From Anseranas semipalmata (Eukaryota > Chordata > Aves > Anseriformes > Anseranatidae): DNA of 64,000 nucleotides. Numbering within the stretch: the stretch's first letter is position 1; each line of letters starts with the position of its first letter. Where the stretch lies: assembly GCA_013399115.1 (NCBI GenBank), contig VXAA01006474.1:714025-778024 (forward strand), in the 5' to 3' direction. Below the pieces are notes generated by a model. It was not told the DNA's origin, made no database searches, and saw nothing but the letters and a program-made list of their open reading frames with translations. Shown piece after piece: positions 23,832 through 38,700 of the stretch. The translations under genes were made by a program, and so were the position numbers.

Positions 23832-26800
23832 AAAGGCGAGTTTTGTTTGTTTTGTTTTGTTTGCCTGTCCTGTGATATAAAAATAAACACAAGAACAAGA
23901 TTCTGACTTTGATTTTGAGAAGAAAGTTTCACCAAACTGTTTTCAGTGAAATAAAATAAGGTTTAAATGCTGATATACTCTTTTGCAAAGACCCTAGTGA
24001 GAAATAGAAAAAAGACTCAAAACCACATCTGTACCACCCATTTCTCTCTTTCTATTATTCTTGTCATGTGCAAATGTATTTTTCCTGATCCTTCTGCTTC
24101 TGTTGTCATTAATTTACATTTTAAAAAATAGTTTTTGCTGATAAGTTAGTGGCCATAAATTGGTTCTTTATGACCCTTCTAGTCCATTTGGCTATGGAGT
24201 GAAACAAGATTCAGCCTGAAAGGGAAAAGCAACCGAGACTGCCAGTGAATTTCATAAAGGGCATATAAGAGGCTGCAAGGAAGAGCCTGAATCATCTCCC
24301 ATCTCTGCTTCTGAGTTATTAGGCCACATCTCACTCAAAAGATTAAACATTTTATCTCACAGGTCATTCCATTTTATTGCAGCGTTGCCTTTAGCAATGT
24401 TATAGTTAAGGTTCTGTCAGTGTTTCTATTATAGGCCCCTATTTTCTGGAATTTATAACTTAGGGCTAGAAATTCCCTCTGGGTTAAAACTTGGCGACAG
24501 CATAGTAGGTCTTTTTTCCAGCACAGAATTTCTCCCCCATCCTTTCTTCACTTTTCAGTCTGTATTTGAAATAGATGGGAATTCCACAATCATCTACTTA
24601 TACATTTAAACCATATTTCTTATACCTAAATCCAAGATTTTTCAAAAGGTACTTAGTTCTTACTGCAAAAATGCATGTGGGGGAGATTTTAGAATCAATG
24701 AGATACTGGAAATGCAAAATGGGTACCCTGTGTGTGCATCTGTGTGTATGTGTATGTGTGCACGCATGCACATCTGTGCAAGCACACAGTCTAGCGTTTT
24801 TCCACAGCATTTTATAAAAACTGCCATGCGAAATTGAAGATTGAAAAGCTAATGAGCTCTTAGTGAAATTAATAGGACTCAATTACCATCTGGCATTCAA
24901 CGGCTATTGCATACAGGTTTGTTTGACTGTATTTAGTGATCCACTCCTATTCATTTAAAGTGGAGTTTTGCTGTATAAAACAATTCAAAATCTCTAAATA
25001 ATATTTTAAAAAGCATTTAAAACTGAGGTGAAGTTTCCTAAATTGCCTTTCAATAAATATCTCTCAAGTTCCAACCCAAAACTCTCTCTGAGTCCAAAAT
25101 GAACCGCACCTAAGGAGAAGGATGAAATTGGGGTACATAGTTGAAATAGCTTACCTATGCTAAGGCTTGTTTTAATGTATTAAAAAACTCAATAAAACGT
25201 CAGCTGCTGAATAAGTAAATGAGTAATGTGTTGTGGGAGAGTCAAGACATTCTTATTTAGCAAAGCACTCAAACACTAAAAACCTTTCTGAAATGGGACC
25301 CGCCCACTGAACGTGTAAACAAAGATCACTGCAAGGAGTGAGGGCTGAGAAAAGAGTAGGGAAAAGACCTTAAAGCAACTCAGGAAACGGAGTGGGCAGG
25401 AGAGGAAGAAAATCAGTCAAGGATGATATCAGAGAGAAAGGGAAAAAACATCTGGTAAGCAGAGAAGAGATAATCTGTGTGGGAAGTGGAGAAGGAGGTA
25501 ATGGTGGAAGAAGACAAAAAAGGTAACCCAGCCTCTTACAACTAGTTTTATTGGCAGCTCATCAAATTTAAATTTTAAACTGAGATACTCTTCTTAACAA
25601 TAAAGGCAAAAATGGTTAAAAAAAAGGAAACAGGAGGGTAAAGGAGCCTAAATAGTTACAGAAAATAGAGCCCTTCTATTTTTAGCTCAGTGGTTCAAAG
25701 ACAGCATAGATCAGTAGTGACTGAAAATTATTTCCATCTGTTCTGGCTGTTTCATGAAATCTTCTGATGATCTTGGTTCATTTACTACTGCACGGCTTAC
25801 CATTTCATGGATGCTTCTTCCGGAGTTAACATTAAGTGGCAAGTTTGCAATTTTGAAAGAATGAGGGCTATGGAAAACAAACCAACTCTTCCATCACTTG
25901 CCTGGTGCCACCAGAGCAGAATTGAAGCAGATTGTTTCGACAGTGTAAAAAAAATTACATTGCTGCTGATCCCACTTCAGTTGCAAGTAGGCCTCTTGTT
26001 CCAGCATCTCTTATGATAATTAAAGGTAATATAGGGTAAAAGAAGTTTTGGTGAGTTGATAGAAGAAAGACCTGCTTTGCTAAACAAAATGTACTTGTCA
26101 CAAGTTTTTCTTCCATAAGTGCATTGATCTAGGCATTTAACATCTCAAAGTGATACTTCGGCAGAGCACATTGCTAAAGATGAGAAGCATTCTGCAATAT
26201 GACCTGTAATGTGCTTCTATTATTTCTTCTGTGAGCAACAGAAGAGAGAACAGAATCCTGTGTGGAGAGTAACCATACAAAATTAACTGTAGGTTTTCAT
26301 ATTGTAGCCATCATGCTATTTTCAAATGTCAAACCATCGTATAGCTACCTGGGGGTTCCCAGATATGTATGACCTTAGCCAAGATAACAATTTATTGACT
26401 ACATCAGTCTTATATCTGTAAGACAACTACACAATTAATGTTTAGGTGTTTAGCATAGAAACTATTGATCTCTACTTGGTTTATGGGGGGGATATGTACT
26501 TTTTTAGCAAAAAGTAAAAAGGCAGATAGGTATGTGCATCTAATACCCTTGTCTCAGGTTGCATGTATTCCTCTTACACTTGCTTCACTTAACAAAATCT
26601 GTTCAAGTGCATTGTAGGTGTTGTTTAAATTGCCCCTTTTCCTCTCTGCAGCTCACTTTCAGGATGCTGTTACTGTTTCTGTTATGCAAATTTAAAAAAA
26701 AAAAAAAGCAAAGAATAAACAAGATGAAAATTGTGCATTGAAAATCATCTTACATAACAAGGTAAATATAGCATATTTTTCACTCATTTTAATGCAGATG

Positions 26801-29286
26801 TATGTCAGGAAAAATAAACCATAATCTGCATTCTTTACCTACTGCTTGAAAGTTGTGGAGTACTTAACTAAAGAAGTTGTTTTTCTCCTTCAAAACATTC
26901 ATTAAAGCACAAATGACTTTCTCCCTCTTTATGTTGCCAAAAGAACTCTCATACTATGTAATTAAATCTCTGTTTTAAAGTACTTCTCTCAACAAACACA
27001 GGCTTCTAAGTTGAAGACTGCATAATAGATGTTATTAACTATACATAAAAATAGAAAATGTGTCTTGTAAAACATTGTATTTGCTGGATGAGTTTGCCTT
27101 TTTCCAAAGTCATCTCCTTATTAATGACTCATGACTTTCTTTTGTATTATTTAAAAATAATGTAATTATAGGCTATTCTGGAATAATTTAATGTATCTTA
27201 TGTTCATATCCAAACCTATTAATTAAATGAAGCATAAGTATTTATAATGTGCTGTATGCTTCTATTATTCAAGATAATCCTTTTAATCCAATTTAAATTG
27301 AAAGACAGAAGTTAATCCCAATAACATCTCTACAAACAAATATTAATAAACCTGTTTCAGTCTTTGCTCTCTCTTATCACCTGTTCTGGAAATGGTGAAT
27401 GACTTGTCTAGTCTACACTAGGTAGCAAACAATGGAGATGAAAAGCAAAGCATGCAAAATTGCTGCTATGTGTCTAAGGCCACAATAACAAAAATGTGGA
27501 AGGTAGAAACACTTTAAGACATTCTCATGTATGACTTTTTAAAAACTATGTTCTACTGAATCTTTCAGGAGAAACTAGTGCTTAGACATGTCTAGAGAAT
27601 ATTATCTGGATAGAAGTTTGATTATGTCATGTATTATAGGCTGCATTTCAGTGTCAAGCTAGCCTAGAGGACTCTGGTCCCTGGCAATGTCTGTAACTTG
27701 ACCTGATTTTTGGAAACCAACAATAACATAAGGAAGCCATGTTGAATGTGGAATTTTGGATTTGCACCATGGTACTATGATCTGCACATGTGGCTGGTCA
27801 CCAGAAACCGGAAAAGAAGCAATTGTTTTTTCCCTGCTGTGAGTAATGGATTTGAACATAACTCATACTGTTTTCACACTGGCTTTTCTCCCTTTCACCC
27901 CAAAACACAAGTGCAAACTGAGCTCCTGAAATTCCTTTGGGCAAAAGGAAACCACACAAAGTCTACACAAACCTACAGGTTGGTTTAGATAGTTTTTGTC
28001 CAAGGACACATATCTAAAATAGATCTGCCTGCCAGGACAAGCCTTTGTTTTGTTAAGCAAAAATATAATTCATTGCAGTTGGAAAATTAAAAAGGATACT
28101 GAACTTTATGGATTGCAACATTGCAATTTTCTTTTGGAAGCACAGACTGATATTTAGATTAATTGTTTGTTTCACTTTCCTAAAATAAGAAGCTTAAAAA
28201 TAAATAATGCTTTCCCTAGATGCAGAAACTTACTGAGAATAACAGGAACATAATATTATCAATAAAGTTTTGAATGTAGATGTAAATTAGAGAGCCATTT
28301 GTATATTTTCTGTGGATTCCGTATTTACTAAAGAATATATGCTTTACAGACAACAAACCTAAAACTAAATTGGTGATCTGCCAAGTGAAGAACAGAGTCA
28401 TTTAAGGAGGATCAAAGTATTGAAAATTCTAAATGATTTTTTTGGACAGAGTATATTAAGAACATCCTTTCCATTTTAAAACATTTAAGGCCTGTCAGAG
28501 ATTTACATTTGCCAATGTAATGTACTGGAACAAGCTGATAAATTAAAGAAATAAAAGTAATCAGAACTGGATAATATACATGAAGGAATTCCAAAGTAAT
28601 TTAAGATTGAGTGGTTGAACTTCTAGCATAAATATAGTCTTTGATTTAAACTGGCCACTATGCCAGAGGACTAGGTGGTAGCAGATGTTGTTGTGGTTTT
28701 TCTAAAACTGAAGAAAGAATCAGCCAGGGAATAAAGTTCCATACTTTTTCAATACCAGGAAAATTAGACAAAATAATAAGTAAATGCCAGATTTCCAAAT
28801 ATTAAGATGACCTGTTAGAGTCATGTAAGAGATAAAAATTAGTTATGGAAGTACTCCATTAAATAAATCTGTGCCACAGCTTCATGCTGAATAAATACTT
28901 GTGGATATCATCCCTCCTGAAAGCTAAAAAAGTAGGAAATATTTCATAATTTGTTGTTAAATTACAACAAGATTATGTGAAGACAGAAGGATGGACAGAA
29001 CTGAACTGACTGGAGAAAATACATCAGACGTTACTCAATATCGGTAACAAAAGGACTTGAAAAAAAACTTTAAAATATTACTTTTGTGAGGTTTTCTTTT
29101 CCTAAACTTTAAGGTTTGTTAATTTTTGTAACAGATTTTTTTTTTTCTGAAAATAGTTAAATGTTAAGCTCTGTGAAACTCATTTTCACAAGGAACTGTC
29201 AAAGTTAATAATTTACTTGCATTTATAATTTATATACACAGTAGATAATAAAGAAAAGGAAAGTTTTCAGAATGAGCTCACAGAAT
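23832..29286. other. AT-rich non-coding stretch
   Basis: No gene was recognised. It contains a TTTTG/TTTG patch at about 23843-23860, a TG/CA-rich patch at about 24730-24788, a purine-rich patch at about 25330-25525, and two patches dense in homeodomain-type motifs (about 24835-24985 and 27120-27330). The remaining open frames are short and overlap on both strands. Confidence 0.55.
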
Positions 29287-29376
29287 GAATGGCAAATACA
29301 TATGCAAAACCAAATTTAAACAAATGAGTGGCAAATACATATACAAAGACAAATACACACAATGGCAAATTTTGAG
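29287..29376 (+). repeat. imperfect ~38-bp tandem repeat, about 2.3 copies
   Basis: Copies start at 29287, 29326 and about 29362, each containing ATG/GTGGCAAAT; the first two continue ACATAT(G/A)CAAA. The period is 36-39 bp with several substitutions. No family was recognised. Confidence 0.7.
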
Positions 29377-32300
29377 AAAGAGGCACCTGTGGACAGGTTA
29401 TTCTTCAAAAGTCCTTTTACAGGATTAATAGCTGATTGTGGCTACTTCAGAAACACAGCACCAGACTAGATGTACTGTTTATCTTATGAATAGCTTGTTT
29501 TCCTACCATGACTTGGCCACACCTTCTGGGAATGACTCTTCAGCATTAGAAGGTCCACACTAAACCTGCAGGTCGCTTGACAGCTTAACAGAGAGGTGAC
29601 TTCTGGACCATGTGAAGCATGACAATAGTGGAAGCCAGCTACCAGGTTGCCTGACAGTGTGCTGGAGCAGGCCACTTGAGCACTGTGGTGGACAGCCAGA
29701 GGAGAAAACACAGAGAATCTGCTTTCATTTGTCAGCCACCGTTTGTAACCTGTGTTACAAATGTGGGTTGCAACACAGTTTTTCCAATTAAAAGCTTTTG
29801 CAATTAGACAGTGAGCTTCTAATAAGATGTTGCACTGAGCGGTCACCCAGCACTGACCTCTGCTTCCAAGTCTCTATCCAGGTAAGTACAAGACCAGAAT
29901 AAGCATAACACTTACTGAGGTGCAAATTTTTAAAGGACCTAATTTTTCACTTCTTACCATGATATTTAAATCCACTCTTATTTAGTGTTCCTTCATCATT
30001 CAGATATAGAACAATGAGTTGGAACAAGCTGGTGTTTTTATTTGCTTTAACAGCCAGGTGGCCTGCCAATGATTTCTTATGCTGTTGCTTTCACTTCTAA
30101 TATTGATGGATGCCCTAGGCAAAGAATTATTTTATATCATTTTTGCTTTTTACAAAAAAGTTCAGGATTTTTCGATGTTTGTTTCTTTTAACCTCCCCTG
30201 CCTCCTCACCCCCCCACCTTTTTTTTTTCTAGGTATCTTTTTATTTTAGGAGAGTGGGGATGAAGACGTGCAAAAAAGATTTTATTTCTCTTTTCACCAC
30301 AGCATTTTTTTTAGTCTGTCATCATTCTTTCACTTTCTAGTTTTTGAAATGGAAATGCATACACTGCTATGGGTCTTGGGAAAGAGCTTATGCAAATCTC
30401 AGTACCAAAATTTAGCGTAGTCTTTCTTAGTTCTATTTATTATGCTCTGCTACCTCAGTAATGGCTTGGTTTTGTTGACTTAAAAAGATTATTAAAGAAG
30501 ATACCAAACTGAAATTTGGGAGAGCTCCACTAAAGTGTTGAAGTTACTTAAGGAAATTTTTTTTCAGTTTAAATATTAGACCTTTCAGAGTATATTTTAT
30601 CACACCAGCCTCATTCACACAATTGCAGTTGTGCAGGCTAAATTTTGAACTGTGAAGCTTTCTGTCAGCACCAAGCTCTTATCCTATGAAGCCTACAAGT
30701 GTGTGTATATTTGTAAGTTTACATAAAGATAGGGTTTCATATTATTAATTACCTTTTTGGAGGCAAGAGAGAGGAAGCAATATTCACAAGCACTAATATG
30801 AGCATGCTAATGCAAGTAAGCATACTGCTGCTAGCCTCCCTTGACTCAGTCATCAGTCAGTGATGAGAGACAGGTTATTCTAGAAGATGATTTAAAATCT
30901 AAGCTCCTGCACTTTTTCTTTTAAGGGAAAAGATCCCTCCTAATTTATGCTAGAGGGAGCTTCAACAGATTGTCATTTCTAGGCTGAGGTTAGCCTTTGT
31001 CAATAGCCACTTCAGCACAGATCACTTTAAAAATGGTTATATCAATTTAGATTTTTTCCTAAACAAGCTATACTACAAGATATACTGCAGAATAATCCAG
31101 CTTCAAAGCAATGTAGGAGTGCTCATAGTTAAAGAAAATCTACCAGTACTTGGTGTAAACTGTCATGGTGTTATCTGTAGACTAAACTGATTAAAGAGAT
31201 GAAATACTCACTGAAGCCACTGTATTAAGAAGGTGAGATCCTAAGCATTTCAGTTGTTTTCCAAGAAAAGGTAACTAAATAAATTTTGAAAGAGCTGTAT
31301 CCTCTCTACTTCATTCATTAGTTTTCTGTAGCTGTCACTTACTCCCACTAGTCTTCTTAATTAATCGTTATAAACGAATGATGCACAATTGAGTTGGGGG
31401 ATATAGGGAATATTAAGGAAATGGATTTGCAGACAGCACAGAATGCTTCTGATCAATCATCTCCTAATTTTCAAAGTCTGCCAAGAGATGCCAACCCTAA
31501 TGTTTATTTGTGCCATGGTGATAAGAAGTGTTCTTAATGGTAGTTCCCTTGTGTTTTGTTTTCTCTCTCCAGGGCCTCGTTGTAAATAAGAGGCTCCATT
31601 TTCATGTGTTTTTATGATGAAGTATTGTAGCTAAATGAATGCCATGGGACACCTCTTAAACAAGTAGGGTACAGAGGAGCAAAACTGTTAAAAGAATATA
31701 TTTCCTCCTCATATAGAAAAACAAGTCCTGTGAAATGAATGCTTGTACTGAAACTTCATGTGCATTTAAGAGTAGTTTAAAGAAGTGTTGCTTGTTAAGG
31801 GAAATGACCTAACAAGATTTTTGTGCAGCAAGCAGCATTACACCATTGCATACACTGGAACCTTTAATAATGCACACTAATTACAGAATCATATGTTTTA
31901 AAAGAATTGCTTTTCTGTCCACTTTAGATGGCCTTCAAATAACCTTCAATGCTATGATTGCTAAGGATCTATAGTAGTAGTGTGTATAAGCAGTAGTGTG
32001 TACACAGGTGCTTATGTATGTATACAGAGATATATAAAATGGAAGCTGCAGGGACAGAGTTCTCACTTTAAAATAGTTTTACTACGGCCACACCATGCAT
32101 TTTGTCTACACAAGTATTTATGCCTTGAAATAATTAGGGCCAGAGGCAGCCTAAGAAACTTCGGATTTCCATTGACAGTATGAGTTTCAGGGAGGGAAGC
32201 CCTCTGGAGCTCCTGAGATCTTCAAAGCTGCAGGAGGCACTAAGAGGCCAGGGACAGTCAGACACCCTATGGAGCCAAGCAGTGGGGGCTGGACTGGGGA

Positions 32301-35223
32301 CTGCCTGCAGCAACATCTGCAGCCCAGTGAGGCGACTAAGAATCTTAGTCCAGTGAAAACAGCAGTATCCTTGAGTCCTGATAAAATACCCATGAATCTT
32401 TCATTGATTCAATGAGCTTTGGATAAGGACTCCAAACTCCCAGCAATCAGTACAACAGGAAAGAAAAAGAACACGTATGTAACTACTTTTACAGTATATT
32501 GGGCAAGATAGACCCAAAAATTAAACAGACATATATGCAGTTTTCTTTTCAAAAGCATACATCTGTTATACCTGAGTTAGAATCTTCCATCCTTATTCAC
32601 AATTGCATCACCTTTTTAAAATCACTAATATTGCTTTTCTGTTCTTACATTCAGTTCACATCAGCGACAAACTTTTTTGTTGTTTTTTTTTTTTTTCGTT
32701 TGTTTGTTTTTGTTCATTTGTTTTCTCCTTGTCAATGAACAAACATAACTGCAATAAGAGTGTCTTGGTAATTATCCTCTTCCCATACAGCTCCCAACTG
32801 GTTTCCACACTGTGGAAGTTATATTTAAAGAAATTTTATTAAGTATCACCTGAAGACAGAAAAACAGAAAACAGCAGAAAAGAAAAATGGTCACCAAGAT
32901 ATTTACTGCTGAGGAATGTGTGCTGTATTTTTTACCATTTGCCATATTTATTGAAAAATCAATGGCAGATCTCCTGCAGTGTGACTGTTGTGTGGCAAAG
33001 TCTTATTATAAGCTAACATTCTATTACACCAGTTCATTTGTGTAAAACTTTTTGCTGGAATGGCAAATATTGATAAGATTTCAGACTGAAAAGCAAAGAA
33101 AAGCACTCTTCAAAAGGGAAGGAACATCTCTGACAGAGCAGTTTGTTAAGAGGCTGGAAGAATGTGTTAGGCACGATTTGCAGTACAAAATAGACTAGTT
33201 TGTGGTTGTTTCGTAAGGTGACAACAAATCTTTTATTCACAACCTTGGTAGATTTTTAGAGCATGTTTGCACATACATACGTATGCTACAAACATACCAT
33301 CTACACGCTCAATATTTTAGTTTAATTATGCCTTTAGTGGAAAAGTTAGAATTGGAACTCTAATATTGTGGAAAGATTTTAAAATGTTTTATGGTTTCTT
33401 TTCAGCTGGGATGGCTGCATGTTTTTGAACTTTTCCATCAAAGAAAGAGCATTGAACTGCACTGGAGATAACTCATATACATCTTTGGTCTGAACTGTGA
33501 TTAAATCACCCAGTTTTATCTCAGCAAGAAATTGTTGATGTTAAATCAACATTTACAAAATAAGTAAGGAACAAAATATGGACATAGAAGTAACTCACTT
33601 TGTGTCCATGACTCTCATTGTAGGCACATTAGCGAGTTACACTCAAGATATTGAACTCCTTTTAATGTTGAGCATTTAGCTGCATTTCTGACTAAAATGG
33701 AGCTTTCAGACTGGTATCCTTCTGACAGTTTCAAAGTGGTTTTGACCGTGTTCAACTCCTTTCCCTGTAGGGGGTTAATCTCATAAAGATTTCAGCCACA
33801 CAAGTACTAGTGTCAGGGGTATAATGATCACTTTGAAGTTTGTTTGCTTTCCAGTGCATTTAAACACTTTAAGTGTTCCAGAAATAGGATTAGATGCCCC
33901 AGTGAATTCATTTCATTTACCCCCAGCAGTGGTTTTCCAATACTATATAGTGTTTACATGGTATCAATTTAGTGGCATGCTGATTTCCAAGATTCATCCC
34001 CTCCCCTATCAATTTTCTACCTCTTGATCCTACTTGAAAATGGCTGTGATATGGGGCAACTGATGCTGATAAGAGGAATATTAGGATTCTGGTATCTTTG
34101 TGTTTCAAATATTTTTCTATGGAATTATTTGTAAAATAAAATGTAGTGACCAAAAGTCAGATGTTAAATAGCTTTTTTTTGCATTCTGAGAATGGTTACA
34201 TGTTTAACTGAAGCGCTTATTCTTTCCTTAAGCAGACATGCTTCACTTGAATCATGATTTTCACTTTTTTTTCTAAGTTATGGATTTTGCGTATTACAAA
34301 GTTATATGGGTATTTTAGGTGAGAAGCCGTGAACATTGGGCATACTAAATCATATTGTTTTTATCTTATGTAACAGCAGAAGTCTGATGTACAGAAAAGG
34401 GAAATACTTTCACTTGCCTTTTCTTTGTGCCTGATATTTTTCTTCATCATAGATAATTTTACACAAACTAAAAAAGGCTCAAAATGCACTTCAAGAAAGT
34501 GATCTCTGGAACAGAGTCTTTCTAAACTTTGTACTATAAAACACAATTCTTTCACACAGCTATCGGCCCTAGAAAAAGAAGGTACTGAATATAGTTGTTT
34601 GTTAGTGGAAGAGGCGTTCTGAGATCTCCCTAACAATCAGAGTATTAGATGGCCAATTGTGCATCTAAATGCTCTGTTCCTATTCACACCTCTCCTCTTC
34701 ATCAGCCTGAGTGGGAATTCTGGGTATTAAAGACAGAGAAAACCCTGGGAAATAGCATTTTCTATTATATCACAGTCAATATTTTGTGACGTTATGTGGT
34801 TTAAATACAATGAGGAGTGATTTTTGCTCTAATTCTCAGAAGTTGTAGATGATCAAATTCAGCCCCATAATAGGCATATGACATTGTGGTCAATGGATAC
34901 ATTTTAATATAAATTTTTATATACTTCCACGTGAATTGAAAATACAGTAACTTTATCCTATCATAGAAGAAGCAGTAGACAAATCTATTAGCAGGTGATT
35001 TCCTGAAATCTGCATGAGTAGCAAGATACCTTTGAAAGCCCAGGTCTTCTGCAAAGCTCTTTGGACTACCTATCTTAATCAATATATTGTTTCCATTATA
35101 CACTTAATTCTGTTGCTTCATAATTGCAGTTATGGGAAGGCAATTCAACCAGAGAGAGAGGTACATATACCCCCAGAACCTGTTTGCTAGCTAACATCAG
35201 ATTTCCAATCCCATTACCAGAAA
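29377..35223. other. AT-rich non-coding stretch
   Basis: Two patches are less AT-rich: about 29490-29860, which carries a 120-codon minus-strand frame without recognisable domain, and about 32180-32345. A T14 run lies at 32683-32696. No gene or transposon could be assigned. Confidence 0.5.
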
Positions 35224-35243
35224 ATATATATGTATATATATAT
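35224..35243 (+). repeat. (TA)n-type repeat
   Basis: Alternating AT sequence interrupted by one TG. Ordinary low-complexity DNA. Confidence 0.8.
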
Positions 35244-35732
35244 GATTGCAATCCTACCAAAGCTTTCTGATACCTTGAGCGAAGGAACTTTATATGAATT
35301 TAGTGAGGAAAATTAATCATGAGGCCAGCACTGCCTCTTTTCTCCATTCATCCTTATCAGGTTTAGAATGTTTTCATTGCTTTTTACATGTAGAGTGAGA
35401 TTCTGTACTTTTCCCAAGTCTTGTCATTTGACACTCAGTTCCAGTAGTATTTGCTATTGCAGTATCCGTCCCATTTTTCCCTTACTCTTCACAATGAGTT
35501 CTCAGTAATAACTAGTGGATGCATCCCCAGATTTCTTCAGCTACATTAACCACATTAAACTTCATTCACCTGGACTTTTTAGTTTGTGACCAGAAAATGA
35601 AGCTTAGCTTAGATTTTTATTTTTTTGGGGGTGATGGTAGTGGTGAATTTAGTTGAAATGGGAATTTAGTGTACACCTGGGTGTTCATAATTAAGAGAAC
35701 AGGAAAAAAGTCTATTATCAGTCAGAAAGGGC

Positions 35733-35747
35733 TTTTTTTTTTTTTTT
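35733..35747 (+). repeat. T15 homopolymer
   Basis: Run of 15 T after GGGC, without a recognisable retroposon body. Confidence 0.85.
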
Positions 35748-38700
35748 CTTTTCTGCAGCATTTCATCTCTAATGACTTTTTTTACATAATAAAACATCCC
35801 ATGCTGCTGCAGAACCAACTAAATGCTTTATATTTGGGGCAATAAAGGTTTTTTCACTTCTATTACCAATGGGAAATATTAGGGAGGTCTTTGACTGTAC
35901 ATGCTATATGAGCAAACACCACTTAAGCCAGGCTCTGCTTCCTAAACAAGTATTTAATCTCCTCATTAAAGATATATGAAACTAGAAATCAATGAGCACT
36001 GGTGGTTAGAGCTTTTTAGCGGAACTAATGGCTACACCTTGTCTAACATTAGAAACTTCACTTGTGGTTTACAGCTGCTACACATGGAGAAACAGGAATC
36101 TAGAAGGAAAGACTTTCAGTTGTGCTAATAATTATACAAAGAGTTCTGAATAAGCAGATCACATAAATATGTAACATAAAAAATCAAACATTTTCAGTTC
36201 ACATTTCAATCTCTTAGAAGACACTGAGCTCTTGCTGCAAGACTCGAGATAAAAGCAATAAAAATGCTATGCCTTGAATAAAAACTTCATTCAGTCTGTT
36301 ATAAATTCACCTACAGCAGAAACAATCACAAATTGGAAATGCTAGTGTTGGGAACAGTCTGAACTGGAGAGTGGGTGACAAAATTTGCCTGGATATATGT
36401 AGTGCAGATACAATCTATTTTGTTTTCTAAAGTAACAATGGAAAAAAGAATTAATTGCATGAACAGAAAAAAAAAAAAACAACCATCACTGTTAGATTTT
36501 ATTTCTGGTCCCATATCTACATTTCATCTAAATGATTTGCAGAAGAAATACTGCGAAATGTGAGTGATATTTCACACAAAATGACTGAAATAATGTAAGA
36601 AGATACCAGCATGTACCAGGGTGCTGTTTTTGTAGCTTGAAGCCTGGGAGTGTATTGCCTGTCTTGTGTCAAAGCATGAGGACTTACGGCATTGAAAGTG
36701 CAAAGCCTTCTAGGATAGTGCAGGGGGTGCAGGACTGTTACTATATCACCCACCCAGCCCTTTGGGAGTGATCTCTGGAGGGGATGTCTTCAGTACCATG
36801 TTAAGCTGTTATCTTGGAGCACAAAATAATTGAACTGAGTGAATGAAAACCAGAAAAAATCAGCAAGCTAGTAGCTAAGCACTGTGGATGATCAATAGCC
36901 CAAAGCTCAGACTTGCTCACTGGCCCTCTTCTTGTATTTGTACATCTATAGTGTATTTGTAGATAATAATTAATTTACAGGAATATTTTCCAGTTTAATT
37001 AAATTTTAAAAATCCACGGATGGAAAACATTAGCATTATACTCTATTTTAATTGCTGCAAGGTTGCAGGGCTGATCATATCTGGTTTAAGACATCTGTGC
37101 TGTAGTTTTTATATCAGTGTATAAAAATGACAGGGAATCTGAACAGTTATTTCATATTGATGGGTAGTTTCAGACACTGAAAAATGACTCTACAAAGAAT
37201 TCAACAGATGTAATCATCATCTGCACCCTGTCTTCATCCATTTTGAAAACATGGCTACATTAAAGTGAATGGTAAAGTGCTGATTTTGGTAAAGTTGGAC
37301 ATACTGAGTAGCAAAGCCATTCTCCTTTTTAAAATCTCATGTGTTTCACTAAATATATAGTGATCACACATTTCTTGCTGTGAGTGGTCTCTTGAGTTAC
37401 AAAACTGTAAGAACAGAGCTGCAAGACAGAAAAAAAACAGACTTTAAATAAGCAGACAGATACAAAGCAATGTTTCTCAGTAGAGAAAATTGCTTGATAG
37501 AGTTAAATCAGTATTAAAACAGATTGTAGTTAACAAAGATTATTTTTATCATTTTGTATTAAAAAGATAAAGATAATTGTGTGAGACTTGTGGAAATAAA
37601 TTCATATTTCAGAGCACACTTTTAACATCTGTACAAAATTTGGGGGGTTCCCATCACAAGGAATCCTCCTTGTTTCACAGGAAGCCAGTTTTGCCCAAAC
37701 AACAACATTATTTTGACTAGAATATTGCCTAACCTAAGCCAGGATGGGATATTTCACAGAGAAGTGTGTCATATTGTTCTCTCCCTGTACACTGCATGTT
37801 TGCAATTTCAGAAGTACCCAATTTACTTAGATACAAAAAAATCAATACTTAGTACTAAATTTCAGACCTAAGAGGCTATAGATTTGCATAAATGTTCATG
37901 TCTTTGCAGAACTCCAAGCACAATCAATGGACTTGATGCATTCCTGATTTCAGTTAAGTTCGAAAAGAGTTACGCAGTGGGTGTGGTAATTGCAAACATC
38001 ATATTTTAGCATTTGTTGCTACTAAAAACTGTCTCTGTATTTGTATATATGTTCAAGTAAATAACTCAAAACAAACTCTGACATTCTTCCAAAATGATTT
38101 CGTTCCTTTTTTTTTTTTCCTAATAACTGTCTTGATGGAGATAAGAATACTCATGTAATAGTTCTCAGGTACTACTAAAAATCATAATTATGGACACAGA
38201 ACATTATAAAGAATCCAGACACCTCTGCCCCACAAAATAATATATAAAGTTATCATTCAAAGTGAATCTAAGTTTCTGCCAGTTTTCAAGTAAATCTCAT
38301 CACAGGAGTGCCTATACTGGAGAATACAACTATTCACCATTGGTGATGTTGAAAGCAAAGAAATTGAATTGATTTATGAAATAATTGGCTTCTGGGCTCA
38401 GTATTATCTCAGTATATTCTGTGTAAATTCAGCTTGACGGTTAATGGACAAAGCGTTGTTCCATTGTCCAAAGAGGGGGAAAGGACGGAATGACACAGTG
38501 AAATAACGATTTGCCATTTGGGATTTGAATTGGTAAATTTACTACCATTCTACTATGGTACAATTTCATGTTTATTGCAGATGACACAATGATTTTATCT
38601 TATTTTTTATGTGGGCTGCATAGAATTCCATTTATTACTCTTTTCCAAATTGGCTGATTTAGGTACCTAGTATGTAGTGCTATATAGTCAGTTGAAGTAC

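Noticed and set aside
29484..29846. 120-codon minus-strand frame
   Set aside because: Balanced composition, but no motif, no supporting neighbours in frame and no splice context that stands out.
36410..36457. Imperfect inverted repeat (CAATCTATTTTG against CAATTAATTC)
   Set aside because: The arms match poorly and are A/T only. No target duplication or transposon-like ends.
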